From: Trichomonas vaginalis G3
Lineage: Eukaryota > Parabasalia > Trichomonadida > Trichomonadidae
DNA: 64,000 nt
Reading direction: 5' to 3'
Assembly (NCBI RefSeq): GCF_026262505.1
Contig: NC_067203.1
Location: 21,681,411 to 21,745,410, forward strand
A program made the translations under genes and the position numbers. The notes under the pieces are model-generated. The model was given only the letters and a program-made list of their open reading frames with translations. It was not told the origin of the DNA and did no database searches. This document shows positions 28,503 to 40,096 of the stretch, in pieces (positions within the stretch are counted from its first letter, which is position 1; each line of letters begins with the position of its first letter).

Positions 28503-31277
28503 ATGTCGGATGAAGCCTTTCGTGATATATCTTTGACTATGAACGTTAGAAATGTTAAGACTCTATACACAGGTCTTGTAACAAAAATACATAATAGAAA
28601 TGGCAAATCTGACTCTAGAATTCTTTTTATTGGTGATTCATGTATTTCGTTTTTTACAAATAAGCCAAAGCCCACCGAGTCAAGAACCTTCTATTGGTGC
28701 GACATATTGGATGCACAATATATAGAAGATAAATTCGAACTAGAGTTTTCAAAAGATCAAGAATTGATGAAATTCATATCTCCTGAGCCAGAAAAAGTCA
28801 AGAAAATAATAGGATTCATTCTTTTTAGATTTCTTACAGAAGATGTTCAGAAAAATATTCATTTCGAAGATTTTGGAAAATTTGAAGCTCGGCCAAATGG
28901 TTTAATACTATTAGCAAGATTCATATCAGCAGAACTTTCAAACAAGGTTAAGCTTCTCCCTGAAGTTTTGAAAATAATTACAGATTTTTTCAAATATAAT
29001 CACACAGAGATTACTCTTCCTGCTGATAAAGCAATCGGAACTCAACTGGAATCTTTGATCTTTGCTTTAAATAGATCAACTAATATTAAAAGCATTGAAA
29101 TTCCTGAAATAAACCCTCCAGCTTATACACAGCTAGCAAAAATCCTTCCAACCATCAAAACCTTAAACCACATCAATATTATTGGTTCAAATTTTAAAGG
29201 ATTTCCCGATTTTTGCACAGAAATTTCGAATCTCGACAAAACATCATCAGTTACGGGCTTATCATTTGAAGGCGCCCAATTTACAGCCAAACAATTAACA
29301 CAACTCCATGATACTCTTGTTAATCATGGATTTAAAAGTTTATCTTTTTTCAATTGCGTTACAGAAAAGACTAAGACCAATTTCTTCGATGAATTCCTTG
29401 ATGACAAACTCTTTGAATCCATACAGATGCTGAATCTTGACTTTACAACCATTTTAGATATAAATCCATTAATGATGAAGGCAACAAAGCTTATTTCGTT
29501 ATCTCTTGAAGACACAGGTATTGATATATTTGATGTTTTCACACAATTGTCCCAAAATCAATATCCTAATCTTAAAATGTTGAATTTAAAGGGAAATAAA
29601 TGCACGAAAACAATAGGAAACATAAAGATTGATGACGCATGCCCACTTTTAAGAATAGATATGAAGAGCGTTTCATGGGATTCCTCTTGTTTTACTGGAG
29701 TTTTTAAATTTATTAGTTCTAGAGAGTGGCCAAATGGACTTTTGCTTGATCTGAGCCTCGCAAAATACCAAGAACTTGATTTCCATGACTGCATTGCCCT
29801 CTTAAATGGATTACAATCAGGTCCTCTTTTGCATTTATCTTGGTCGAAAAATCCGATTAACCACGAGTTCATAGAATTCTTAAAGAAGAATCAAAACTTG
29901 TTCTCCATCAATGTTACAAGCTGTTTCAAGCAAGGAACGTTGAGCCAAATGCAAGAATTCGCTGATTTCATAAACCAGTCGAATATTCAATATTTGACAA
30001 TGGTCGGACATGGAAAAGACACAATAGGTGAAGATATGAATCTTTTCTTCGATAAACTCGAATCTCCGAAGAAATTATTTTATCTTGACATAAAATCTCA
30101 AAAATTCGGAACTACAGGATTCGATTCCTTGTATAAGTTGATCGAAAGAACTCCTTCTCTCCAATATATCAACTTTACAGGCGCAAATCTCAAGAAACTT
30201 GAAGATTTATTTGGATTTTTGACAAAAGTTAGAACTCTTGGCAGAAAAATCAGATTTGACTTCCCAGATGATGATCTAGACTCGATTATGCGCGAAAATG
30301 TCTTCAGAGCTGAAGAAGTAACGAAAATTAAGTGGTTATTAACAGATATCGCAACAAAAGCCTCAGTAGACAGCCAAAACCAAGATGGTATCACAAGGAA
30401 AATCGAAGGAGATCCATTAGATCAGCCATTTGACTGTTTCAAGATGGATTCACCTTATCATTTTCCGATATTTATGAGAGACAACCTTTATTTCGACTTC
30501 TATCCACAACTAGAGTATTCTGTACCAAAAGAAGCTGTAATTGCTTCAACAGCGGACATCACAAACCTCATATACAGTGAAAATGAGGAAGAAACAATTT
30601 ACGAAGAAGATTACTCAGAAATCGAAAAAGTGACACCGGTAAAAAGTGTCGAAAAAACCCCAGAACCGGAAAAAAAGAAAGTAGAGGAAACACCGCGCCC
30701 GCCACAAGTTACTCCTACGAGGACAGTTGAAGAGAAGCATGAGCCGAAGAAATCTCCTAAAAGAACAACTCCAAAACGAAAGATTCATCATAAAGTTATA
30801 TCTGAGTCGTCATCTGATGATTACGATGACAAAATTGATACAAGATATAATAAAAAGCATCGAGGATACCCATTACCATATCCAATGCCTTATATGTACC
30901 CTCCTCCTTTTTATCCACCACCTCCTCCTCAGTATTACCAAGTTCCTGTACAATACATCAATCCAAATCAGATCCAGTACAACCAGATGCTACCACAGCC
31001 CATCCAATACGCTCAACAACCTCAGCAAATCAATAATCAAAATGAAATTGAACAAGAACCTGTCAGAAAACAAAAGAAAGCTCCGCAATTGAGATATGAA
31101 GATAATGACTCTGATAACCAAGAAGAGAAAGTGATCAGAAAGCAAAAAATTATGAAAAATAAGAAAATTAATTGGAATTTCCCGATTGATAAACTTCAGG
31201 AGATAGATACAACAGAAGAGTTCGATAATATTAATGCTAAATTCTCTTTCAAGAATTTAGTTAATGATATAATGTAA
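28503..31277 (+). CDS. PH-LRR-proline-rich protein, CARMIL-like
   Basis: Protein of 924 residues with three parts. Residues about 15-105 look like a PH-type domain (LYTGLVTKIHNRNGKSDSRI, ILFIGDSCISFF). Residues about 190-560 hold divergent leucine-rich repeats of the long, RI/CARMIL type (IQMLNLDFTTI, LISLSLEDTG, LKMLNLKGNKC, LHLSWSKNPI). Residues about 700-870 are disordered, with a Lys/Glu/Pro stretch and then a tyrosine/proline-rich run (PPFYPPPPPQYYQVP). This order matches CARMIL proteins, which bind capping protein and myosin I and regulate actin at membranes. Trichomonads have several LRR proteins of this build, and actin-based amoeboid change is central to host-cell adhesion. I do not see a clear CPI capping-protein motif, so the actin role is inferred from architecture. 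The frame is whole. Confidence 0.7.
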   Translation: MSDEAFRDISLTMNVRNVKTLYTGLVTKIHNRNGKSDSRILFIGDSCISFFTNKPKPTESRTFYWCDILDAQYIEDKFELEFSKDQELMKFISPEPEKVKKIIGFILFRFLTEDVQKNIHFEDFGKFEARPNGLILLARFISAELSNKVKLLPEVLKIITDFFKYNHTEITLPADKAIGTQLESLIFALNRSTNIKSIEIPEINPPAYTQLAKILPTIKTLNHINIIGSNFKGFPDFCTEISNLDKTSSVTGLSFEGAQFTAKQLTQLHDTLVNHGFKSLSFFNCVTEKTKTNFFDEFLDDKLFESIQMLNLDFTTILDINPLMMKATKLISLSLEDTGIDIFDVFTQLSQNQYPNLKMLNLKGNKCTKTIGNIKIDDACPLLRIDMKSVSWDSSCFTGVFKFISSREWPNGLLLDLSLAKYQELDFHDCIALLNGLQSGPLLHLSWSKNPINHEFIEFLKKNQNLFSINVTSCFKQGTLSQMQEFADFINQSNIQYLTMVGHGKDTIGEDMNLFFDKLESPKKLFYLDIKSQKFGTTGFDSLYKLIERTPSLQYINFTGANLKKLEDLFGFLTKVRTLGRKIRFDFPDDDLDSIMRENVFRAEEVTKIKWLLTDIATKASVDSQNQDGITRKIEGDPLDQPFDCFKMDSPYHFPIFMRDNLYFDFYPQLEYSVPKEAVIASTADITNLIYSENEEETIYEEDYSEIEKVTPVKSVEKTPEPEKKKVEETPRPPQVTPTRTVEEKHEPKKSPKRTTPKRKIHHKVISESSSDDYDDKIDTRYNKKHRGYPLPYPMPYMYPPPFYPPPPPQYYQVPVQYINPNQIQYNQMLPQPIQYAQQPQQINNQNEIEQEPVRKQKKAPQLRYEDNDSDNQEEKVIRKQKIMKNKKINWNFPIDKLQEIDTTEEFDNINAKFSFKNLVNDIM

Positions 31278-31352
31278 TTTTATTTTATTTTTTAAAAATT
31301 TTGTTTGTATTTAATAAAAATTAGGTATCTTACACCAGCATGTTTTATTAAT

Positions 31353-33656
31353 TTAATCACGATAACCATATTTTCTATACTTGTATGCATATTTATTATA
31401 TTCATCACGAGGCTCGTATTCTATAACAATAACTAAATTTGCTGTACTTGTTGGCGCAATTGCTGGTATCAAATCAGACTGCGTTCGGCATTCAATTGCA
31501 GTGATTCCGTCGTTATCTTGAGCATTGATGTCTGTCCCATTTGAAATAAGAAGATCTGTATATGAGCTATTCTTTGGTGCATAATGGAGTGCCGTTTTCC
31601 CATCATAATCCTTTGTGTTCACATCTATTCCATGATTTATTAATTCTAGAGCAATTTTATATGAATTCTCATCGTAATAGAAATAATAATATGTACCTGC
31701 ATCAATCATGATGAGATGAAGAGCTGTTCTTCCATATTTATCAATTGCATTAACTTCAGAACCATGCAATAAAAGAATGTTGGTCATTTCTATATTTTTT
31801 GTTGCAGCTGCAAGATGTAATGCAGTTCTATCCTCATTGTCTCTCTCATTGACATCACATCCATTTGAAATAAGAGTTTCTATCACATCATTGCTTTTTT
31901 TGATAACTGCAAGATGAAGCAAAGTTCTTCTATAAGGTCCATCCCTAATATGAATATCTGCACCTTGTGATATAAGGAATTCTGTCATTGATTTGAAATT
32001 CAAAGCAACAGCCACTGCGATTGCAGATCTCTCATCATCTTTTCCATTGATGTCTGCACCATGTGAGATAAGAAGTTGAACAAATATAATATTGTTATAA
32101 GAAACAGCATAACAAAGAGCAGTTTTTCCATATCTTGGATCTTTTGCATTGACATCGGCACCTTTCAAAATAAGGAACTCTGCCATTTTCATGAATTTCA
32201 TTTTTAATGCAGTTATAAGAGGTGTCACACCATATTCGTTTTTCGCATTGATATCTGCACCATGTGAAATCAAATATTCTGCATTTTCGAGAATACCAGT
32301 TGTAGCCGCAATATGAAGAGGAGTATTTCCATCAACCATAGAATTGACATCCGCACCATAAAAAATTAGAAGTTTCATAAACTCTATATTATTTGTCCAT
32401 ATTGCATGATGAAGAGGATTCATTTTCATAATTTTATCTTTAACATTGAAATCAACTCCACATGCAATTAAAATTCTTACCATTTCAATATTGTTTTTCT
32501 GAAACGCAATATGAAATGCATTTTCTCCGAATTTGTTTTTTGCATTAATATCCGCACCTTTTGATATAAAGAAAACTAACATATTAAAATTATTCATTTT
32601 TGCGGCACAATGTAAAGGCGTATTTCCATTATTATCTTTTGCATTGACATTCGCTCCATGAAGAAGAAGGAAATTTGAAATCTCTTTATGATATATACTT
32701 ACTGCATAATGAAGAGCAGTATTCCCAGATAATCTATTTTTTATATTAATATCTAAGTCATTTGATAGTAAATAATCAAAAAGGTAATAAATATTAAAGT
32801 AATGTGAAAAAACAAAACATTTTCCAATATCCTTTGTCTGATTGATAAAGACTAAAAATGAAAGGAGATTATAGAATTTAATACAATCTCGAAAATCAAT
32901 TTTCAATTTATGTTCATTCATCAAGTATGTGACGAAATCAATATTATGAGATATTATTGCATTTTTCATGCATTTATCATCTGGATGACATTTCTTTAAA
33001 CATTCGCTTATAATTTCTGGAGCACCACTTAAAAATGAAAGAGCAAGGCAGTGACAATTTATATTCGGTTTGAACTTTGTTATAATAAACTTAAAACAAT
33101 CTACTGCACCATGATAACAACATAATTCAAGATATGAATATGGAAGAAATGAATCTGGATAAAAATCACTTTTGATTTCAAAGTCTTTATCAAATTCATC
33201 TTTTTCTGTGAATGCAATAAATGATTTCAAATTATCATCCATAATTGCTTTGCAAATTGCATTTTCTTCATGATAATCTAGTGTGAACATCTTAGAATTA
33301 TATTCTTCAAACTTTTGTTCGTGTGATTCATTGAACATAAATCCATACTCTTTGTATACGAAATAATCGAAAGTTGATGAAATTTCATTAATCTTTTTTG
33401 GATGATATTCTTCGTAAACTTTTTTGAACAAAATCCAATATGACTTGAAGAACTTATTATTATATTCTGATGCACATGATATTATTTCACATACTTTGCT
33501 CGGGGACATAATTTTTGTTTCAATCAAGTTATTTTTTATCTCATTGAAAATCTCGGTTATTTTTCCATCATCTCGTGTATTTAATCTATATATTTCAGAG
33601 AAAGTGTGATGAAAATCTTTGATTATAATCTTTTCTCCTCTCTTTGAACGTTCCAT
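31353..33656 (-). CDS. ankyrin-repeat protein with DUF3447-type N-terminus, 12 repeats
   Basis: Protein of 767 residues. The N-terminal 300 residues are the helical DUF3447-type region (YSYLELCCYHGAVDCFKFI, CLALSFLSGAPEIISECL). Then come about 12 tandem ankyrin repeats, several near consensus: NTALHYAVSIYHKEISNFLL, NTPLHCAAKMNNFNMLVFF, RTALHLAAATKNIEMTNILL and KTALHYAPKN. The repeat that begins RTALHLIMIDAG carries an insertion of about 11 residues. The C-terminus is short and Tyr-rich. Function is presumably binding of unknown partners. The start is supported by a TCATATT initiator at 33661-33667, 9 nt before the ATG. It is convergent with the CARMIL-like gene, with the stops only 75 bp apart. 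Confidence 0.92.
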   Translation of the reverse strand: MERSKRGEKIIIKDFHHTFSEIYRLNTRDDGKITEIFNEIKNNLIETKIMSPSKVCEIISCASEYNNKFFKSYWILFKKVYEEYHPKKINEISSTFDYFVYKEYGFMFNESHEQKFEEYNSKMFTLDYHEENAICKAIMDDNLKSFIAFTEKDEFDKDFEIKSDFYPDSFLPYSYLELCCYHGAVDCFKFIITKFKPNINCHCLALSFLSGAPEIISECLKKCHPDDKCMKNAIISHNIDFVTYLMNEHKLKIDFRDCIKFYNLLSFLVFINQTKDIGKCFVFSHYFNIYYLFDYLLSNDLDINIKNRLSGNTALHYAVSIYHKEISNFLLLHGANVNAKDNNGNTPLHCAAKMNNFNMLVFFISKGADINAKNKFGENAFHIAFQKNNIEMVRILIACGVDFNVKDKIMKMNPLHHAIWTNNIEFMKLLIFYGADVNSMVDGNTPLHIAATTGILENAEYLISHGADINAKNEYGVTPLITALKMKFMKMAEFLILKGADVNAKDPRYGKTALCYAVSYNNIIFVQLLISHGADINGKDDERSAIAVAVALNFKSMTEFLISQGADIHIRDGPYRRTLLHLAVIKKSNDVIETLISNGCDVNERDNEDRTALHLAAATKNIEMTNILLLHGSEVNAIDKYGRTALHLIMIDAGTYYYFYYDENSYKIALELINHGIDVNTKDYDGKTALHYAPKNSSYTDLLISNGTDINAQDNDGITAIECRTQSDLIPAIAPTSTANLVIVIEYEPRDEYNKYAYKYRKYGYRD

Positions 33657-33660
33657 GATA

Positions 33661-33667
33661 AATATGA
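33661..33667 (-). promoter_or_regulatory. initiator (Inr) of the 12-repeat ankyrin gene
   Basis: The minus strand reads TCATATT, which fits the trichomonad TCA(+1)YWYW initiator. The predicted start at 33665 gives a 9-nt leader before the ATG. Confidence 0.5.
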
Positions 33668-33961
33668 AAATCTATTAAATTCTATCGTTGTTGTCTTCTG
33701 TTAAAAAATTTATGAATGCAGATCATTAAAGTCACGCAGTGCTCAACATTTGAATGCTATAAATATTTATAATTTTAGTTGCATATCAATTCTTTCAAAA
33801 TGTTGTAATTTTTGTAAACTTTATATTTGTCCAGACTATTTTTAAAAAATTTGAAGAAAGCAAATGGAAAATACGTAATAATTATTAAAGTGGATGTGAT
33901 ATTGCATGTTTTGTAGCGAGGCAACTAAGAACGATATAATGATGAAAAAAAAGAAATAAAG
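33668..33961. other. AT-rich spacer between ankyrin gene and tRNA
   Basis: No gene recognised. Confidence 0.4.
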
Positions 33962-33967
33962 AAAAAA
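33962..33967 (-). terminator. RNA polymerase III terminator (T6)
   Basis: Six T residues on the minus strand start 2 nt after the tRNA-Gly 3' end. Confidence 0.8.
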
Positions 33968-33968
33968 T

Positions 33969-34039
33969 TGCACTGCCCGGGAATTGAACCCGGATCAAAA
34001 GCTTGGAAGGCTCTCATGCTACCATTACACCAGCAGTGC
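33969..34039 (-). tRNA. tRNA-Gly (anticodon TCC)
   Basis: The minus strand folds as a standard tRNA. The acceptor stem GCACTGC pairs with GCAGTGC and the D-arm has TGGTGTAATGGTAGCA. The anticodon stem AGAGC/GCTTT has loop CTTCCAA (anticodon TCC, reading GGA), and the T-arm is CCGGG-TTCAATT-CCCGG. The discriminator base is A (33969). The internal A box (TGGTGTAATGG) and B box (GGTTCAATTCC) serve RNA polymerase III. No intron. Confidence 0.93.
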
Positions 34040-34364
34040 TTCACATTTTTTTCCTCTTATGTGATCTTATGAATATAAATTAGTACTTTTTATTGAGAAA
34101 TTGTAAAATTACATTTTTTTGTGTAATTTGATGTTTTATGCTTTAATCCATATTGGCAACTTGAAGAACATTAACATAGTAAATGTTTTGTTGATAGTTA
34201 TCTCGCAATTCAATTAATTACTTAATCTAATTATATGAAATTATAGTTATTCAATAAACGTAAAGAGAATTAAGGTGATATACTAATAGTATATTCCAAT
34301 GGGTTAAAAAATTTAAAAAGCTAGTTATTGTTTTTATTCAAAAATGAATAAAAATTTTTTTGGT
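34040..34364. other. AT-rich spacer
   Basis: Region between the tRNA and the 3' end of the surface protein gene; nothing else seen. It should hold the 5' flank of the tRNA and the 3' untranslated region of the surface gene. Confidence 0.4.
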
Positions 34365-36277
34365 TTATTTTGGTGCTGCATAAGGATCTTTGAATGGCTC
34401 AACGTGTCCAACTACTGGTTGTGGATATGCAACGACGTATGCGACTGGTTGTGGCGGCATCATTGCAATTGGTTGTTGGACATTACTGAGCATTCGTTCA
34501 TTGAGATCTTGTAGATTAGTTTCATTTTCATGATTGTTCCTCTTCTTTCTGCACAAGCAAATAACCAACACAATTGCACCTCCAATGATCGTAACACTGA
34601 AGATGGAAGCGAATCCGTAGATCCAAATTGGAATGCGTACTCCAGCAAAGTCTTCAGCCCATGCGAATGGATCTGTACAATTACTATTGTTGTAATCAGT
34701 GCAATTATGATGTCTTGTTCCATTTCCACTTGTGCAATTGTGATACTTCGTGCAGTTATCATATCTTGAACCATTATTGTTTGTGCAATTATGGTACTTA
34801 GAGCAATTATAATTAGTACAATTGTTATACTTAGAACAGTTATTGTTTGTGCAGTTATTATACTTAGAACAGTTATAATTTGTGCAATTGTTATATTTGG
34901 AACAATTATAATTTGTGCAATTGTTATATCTAGAGCAGTTTGAGTTTGTTCCTGTGTTGTTGAATCCAGATGTGAAAGTTAATCTTCCGGCAGGTGCAGA
35001 ATCACTGATATAATAAGCCTGGTATGGAGAATAGTTGCTGTTGATTAAGTACGTTTCAGAATCTGTTTCTCTAACATCGACGACATGATGCACCCAGTTA
35101 TCCGTTGAATTATATGGATTTGTGTGAACAGAATAGAATGAGCTTCCAAATCTTCCACTTGCGACGTATTTTCCTGTCATGCCATATGAGAATCTTTCAG
35201 TTTTAGCACTGCTATTTGCAATTCCTTTTTCAGCAGTGCGGAAAGCAGAGAAGAGACAGTTCTTTTCTCCGTAAGCAGTTTGAACAGAGAAATTGGTATT
35301 TCCTGATGCTGTTATAAAGTTTGTGCAAACAGTGTTACTCATGTTATAAACAGCAAAATGAACTGAGACAGGTGTTTGTTCATAAGTATAGAAATTAATT
35401 TTTCCTGATGTGTTGAAGTAAAGTACAGTAATATTTGTGTTTCCGAGGATTCCCAAGAATGTCCTTCCACTTGTTGCATAACCATGAACACCTTTGAATT
35501 GTGTGAAAACAACATATGAGTGTCTTTCAATGTAACGATATTCATCAAAGAATTTTCCAACAATGTTAAAATCATGACGTGGAGGCATATAAATAGAAAG
35601 TGTTGTGTCATATTTGGAAAGATTGTTTGCAATGATTTGTGCATATGGATATACATAGAATGAGAAGTTAATTAATTTTACCAAACTTTTTCGACACTTT
35701 TTGTAATTTCGATCTCAAAGTTGTCAAGATTGTAAAGTTTAGTTGTTGGTCTGTATCCAATGCTGATTCCATACTTAGATTTCAATGTTGTTGTTTCTTT
35801 AAGATCTTCGGAAATTTTATAATCTCCATATCTCACCGTTGAAGGAGAATCGGTCCTGATTTGAATATCAACTGGGTCATGTGATAATATGGTGGTGCAA
35901 TACAATTTATTTGCTGATATATTCAATCCTGATTTATTAAATTTATACTGATTTCCTTTTAATGGGTTGAGAATGAATTCTAATGATTCACACTCTTTTG
36001 GTAAGCTAACAACATGGAATTCAGTTAATAAGCGGTCATTAAAATGAATCGTTTCTTCAGGTAAAATATGATAAAAATGCGATTCAACCTTTTTGTCGTT
36101 AATGTATAGCTGCTCCAATTTTTCTGCAATTACCAAATAAAATTTATGATCAGGTTTTGCTTCTTTTCTAAGATCAAAATGGATACTATCCTTTCTATAT
36201 TGATCTGAGATATTATACGAACCAAGCTTGGTAATAACCAATTCACTTAGTGCGGTACAAGCAAGGAAGGGAAGCAT
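34365..36277 (-). pseudogene. type I membrane protein with N-x-C repeats, one frameshift
   Basis: One gene in two frames. The first frame starts at the ATG 36275-36277 with a signal peptide (MLPFLACTALSELVIT) and an extracellular region, and stops at 35678. The second frame overlaps it by a few bases (only a TTG, no ATG) and runs to 34365. It contains a beta-rich ectodomain, then an Asn/Cys/Thr stalk of 11-residue (33-bp) units such as NCSKYNNCTNY, a transmembrane segment (IYGFASIFSVTIIGGAIVLV) and a cytoplasmic tail starting CLCRKKRNN and ending in a Pro-rich stretch. The stalk is dense in N-x-T/S sites and regularly spaced cysteines. The join lies in the A-rich stretch around 35680-35700 (GAAAAAGTTTGGTAAAATT on the coding strand). 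All else is clean, so this is a very recent loss, a sequence error, or a switchable gene. Family name unknown; surface location is clear. Confidence 0.7.
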
Positions 36278-37445
36278 AAAAATTTTGAATTTGAATTCTC
36301 CAAATAATTAATTTCTGTTGAGTAGAACCGAAACGGATCATTTTGAGAGGGAATCTGAATTTGAAATGATATTATATTTTTCAAAAAATCAATAATACAT
36401 ATATCAACGAATCATTTCTATTTGTGAGAAAAGAGAATTATCGTTATCGTCTCTCACAATTTTCAGAAGATACATCTTCCTAATTTCGATTTGTCAAAAT
36501 GGCAATTATCACTGTGTTTTATCAAGTAAGAATCCACCTTGCCAATGAACTAATAAGGAGTGATCGTTTCCATAAATCGGATTTATATTTTTCTGGAAAA
36601 TATCAAAATTAAAAAAAAATTAATATTATCTGTTTGATCCAGTTAAGTAAAGAGCTCTTGTTAATGCTAACTTAATAACTCATTTATATAAAGCTTAGCT
36701 TTTACAATTTTTATTATTATTATGCAGATTCATTCTTGATTAATTGCAAATAAATTGTTGAAAAGCAAGGAATAATTCTAAACGATTAAATGCATCACAC
36801 AGAAAGGAAAAAAAATTACCAATCAAATCAATTAAAATTATTGGAACAGAAAACTGTATTTATCCAGTAATCAATTTTCCAAAAGTAAAAATCGAATATA
36901 TTATTAATTTTTTTAATCAATTATGACAGTAGATTGTTCTAGGTTGTGAAAGTAGATAGTATATCTCGTTAGTAAATTCAATGATATATTTTTAATATAA
37001 ATGCCTTTTCATCGCTAAAGAATAATGCCATCAAATTCAAAAGCAACTCAATTTTGATTCAGATAACGATAACTTTCTCTCAAAAGTGAAACTCGGTTCA
37101 GAAAAGTGACAATGTTGCATAATAACTCGTTTGAACCACAAAATTTGAATGTCTTGTATAACTTCCAATGATGTTACGTCTATAGTCTAGTTTTTGCTCA
37201 TCTTGGTTTGCTATGTGCATAATTCATAGACAGAATATATAGAAGATAAAACATGCACATTTAAGTACATACTTCCTTTCAACAAGAATTCTTGTCTAAA
37301 ACTCGAGCTATTTGGGGAAAAATATAGAAGCTGCCAAGGATATTTATCTGTTTTAGTATTCATCCTTTTATATGAAATTATTTGAGAATTTACACATCTA
37401 TAATATATATAAGAAAATATCTCTAGATTTTTTTAGAATTATTGT
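36278..37445. other. AT-rich intergenic DNA
   Basis: About 1.2 kb between the surface protein gene and the hAT target duplication. No gene, RNA or repeat recognised. Confidence 0.45.
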
Positions 37446-38036
37446 GCTATATCTAGGGATGCGCTAATTACGCCATTTGACCGGGCGTATATTTTTTTTT
37501 GTTCGCCCAAAAATTTCGCCATTTGAGAAATTCAAAAATTAAAAATAAAATTTTAATCTTGATTTTTTTATTTTCGTGATTTTTTTGGAACTTACATAAG
37601 CGATTAAATACATTTTTTAAGCACTCGTTTATTATATGTAAATATATCTTAATAAATTTAATTCCTTAAGGTAGAGCGTGTTCAAATTTAAAATCTCATA
37701 CAATATTTTCTTAATGGCGTATTTTTCTGAGGTCGCCCAAATAAAGGCGAATTCAAAATTGAGAACTCCAAGGCGTATGGCGAGTATTCAAAAAGTACGC
37801 CACTTACAAAATATTGAATGTGGATTATCAAATTTTTGGCGTGTTCAATTTCAAAATATTGATACTTAGTTTATATCACTCTAGATGATGTTATGAATGT
37901 AACAATAACACAAATAGAATTTTTTCTTAGAGATTATTTTAAAATTTTTATTTTAAAAAAATGTTGAAAATAGTATTTTAAGTATATTGTGTAAAAAATT
38001 AAAAAAGACACAAATTTAATCATTTTTATATATGCA

Positions 38037-40026
38037 ATGACAAATTCCAGATATGAAAAATATCCTGGTGATGAAAGGACTTATGAAAAATTAGAGTATA
38101 ATGCAAAATCCAAACATTGGATTATGGGTTGTACTGCTTAGGTTCCCACCCAAGATGGAGATTCATTCAAATGCGCCTTTAAAAAAAGAGATGATCACCT
38201 AAAAAAGAAATCAGCAATGGGAAGCTTCATAAATGTTTCCCTGATAGTGCAAAACAAAAAGATATTCGAAATTTTATATTATCTACAGAATCACAAATGG
38301 AAGGTTCTGTTGAATTTAATGCTGATGGAATTTTTCGCAGATTAGCTATCCTATTAGCAAAGCATAATATCTCTCTCAGCACAGGGAAAGTGACGAAATA
38401 TACAACTTAATTGTGTATAGCTTTTGTTTAGGCAATACAACATCAAAGGAGAATGGAAAAACTGCAATACAAGTTGGAATGGAAAAAATCCCTCATTACA
38501 AGCGCGATAAGCTCAAAGATATACTCATACAGACATCCAAAGAGATTCATTCAAGTATTATGGCGCGCTTCTCTACGTTCAGCATGCCTTACGCTAGTGT
38601 CGCTCTAGACGAAGTACCACACAGAAGAGATCTTTACTCGACTTTGTGTTGGAAAATCCTTGCTTTCCAATTCAGTCTTATCCAGCCCATACAGAAAGAA
38701 TGACTGGATTGAAGACTGCCAACTACACACTCGCGATCAATAATGGATTGAAGGCAATCCATGATTGTCACGTGCAGATCGGCTGTGTCATAGTTGATGG
38801 AGGAACAGCACAATTGGCTGCACTTACTGGTAAGGATAATTCCATCCTTGCCTTATCCAAGGTGCAATGGATGAAGGAAATCATTGTTGTACCCTGTATT
38901 TGCCACAGGGTACACAATGCTTATAAGGCGGCAATGAACCATCCAGCAATTTCACCATTGAAGGATCAATTGCTGGAAGTTGCCGAAATATGCCGCCAGC
39001 ATGTCGAGGTTTTTGGATCAAGATGCCCATCCAATGTCGAAACAAGATGGGTATCCTTCATCTATCCTCTCCATTTTATCTGGACCAAGCGGGCGAAGGT
39101 GACATTATTCCATTCCATTCCTGACGGAACAGAAGATCTTTATAAGTGTTCCGTCATCTTCGCCAGCTTGGTCCTGATCTTCGAAGACCCGAAGTCTCCA
39201 CTTTCCAGGGTCTATCCTTGCATCTATAATGCAATGAAGGCTGGAAGAGCTTGATGCCGAAAACAACAGATTCGCCAGAATCTTTAGGGACATCTTGCTT
39301 GAGAAGACCATTCATTCGCAAATGGGAGGCCTTTGGGCATTTGCATACATCATTACACCCAAAGGCCTCATGTTTGCTAGGAACAGTATCAATAGCAGAG
39401 AATTCCCTCCCCCAACAAGCGGCTACGTGAAGATGTTCCACTACCGGCAGAAAGAGGAAGACCCGATAGAAGATGTCAGGGAAATCTTCATGGGAGACGC
39501 CGCCGCTGAAGCAGAAGGAAACACCGAACCACCAGCACCCTCGTTGAAGCACAATTGGCCAGCCCAGGATCTTAATAGATTCAATGAAGATCTTCATGAG
39601 CAGGAAGAAGTTCATGAGAGTAATGATGATACTGAGGGTGAAGAGCTCTGTGATTCTCCGATGGTTGATGCTGCAATTAGCTGGTTCACAAGCGAACTCA
39701 AAAAAAGAGGACGTAGTGATGATGTGATTGATGATATAGTTAAACTATTTAAAGATATGATTGCCAATAACAATCATATCTTTAAAACATCAAGAACTGT
39801 AAGTGGCTTGGACATTTTTGATTTTAATTTTAAAATCAATGATGAAAATTGGGGATTGTTCGCAAATATATGCCTCCGCATAACTTGCTGCACTTGTGCG
39901 GAGGCAAGCTGTGAAAGAACAATCTCAGCCCAGCGTCTCATCTTAACTTGTTCAAATTTAAAGATGAGTAAGGAATTAATGGACGCTAGGCTAAAGATCA
40001 TGAAGGGAGCTAGTTGGAAAACATAG
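38037..40026 (+). pseudogene. hAT transposase with BED zinc finger, decayed
   Basis: The N-terminus from ATG 38037 encodes a BED-type zinc finger (FKCAFKKRDDHLKK, then in the next frame GKLHKC). The RNase H-like core is visible as GCVIVDGGTAQLAAL (a catalytic Asp region), VVPCICHRVHNAYKAAMNH (the hAT CxxH motif) and NVETRWVSFIYPLHFI (the TRW motif). The C-terminus has the hAT dimerisation domain, CLRITCCTCAEASCERTIS followed by LILTCSNLKMSKELMDARL, ending at TAG 40024-40026. An in-frame TAG at 38139-38141 breaks the BED domain. Frame changes near 38205, 38700 and 39260, and a stop at 38408-38410, break the rest. The last 240 residues (39295-40026) remain open. The enzyme would cut and paste elements with TAGGGATGCG ends; this copy is inactive. 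Confidence 0.88.
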
Positions 40027-40096
40027 TTGCTCTTGTCTTTGTAAAAATTATAAAATATTTTTTTTAAATTGTATATACTTGTATGTTTATTCGAAA

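Noticed and set aside
34690-34960. 33-bp DNA repeats resembling a short repeat array.
   Set aside because: They are in frame and encode the N-x-C stalk of the surface protein.
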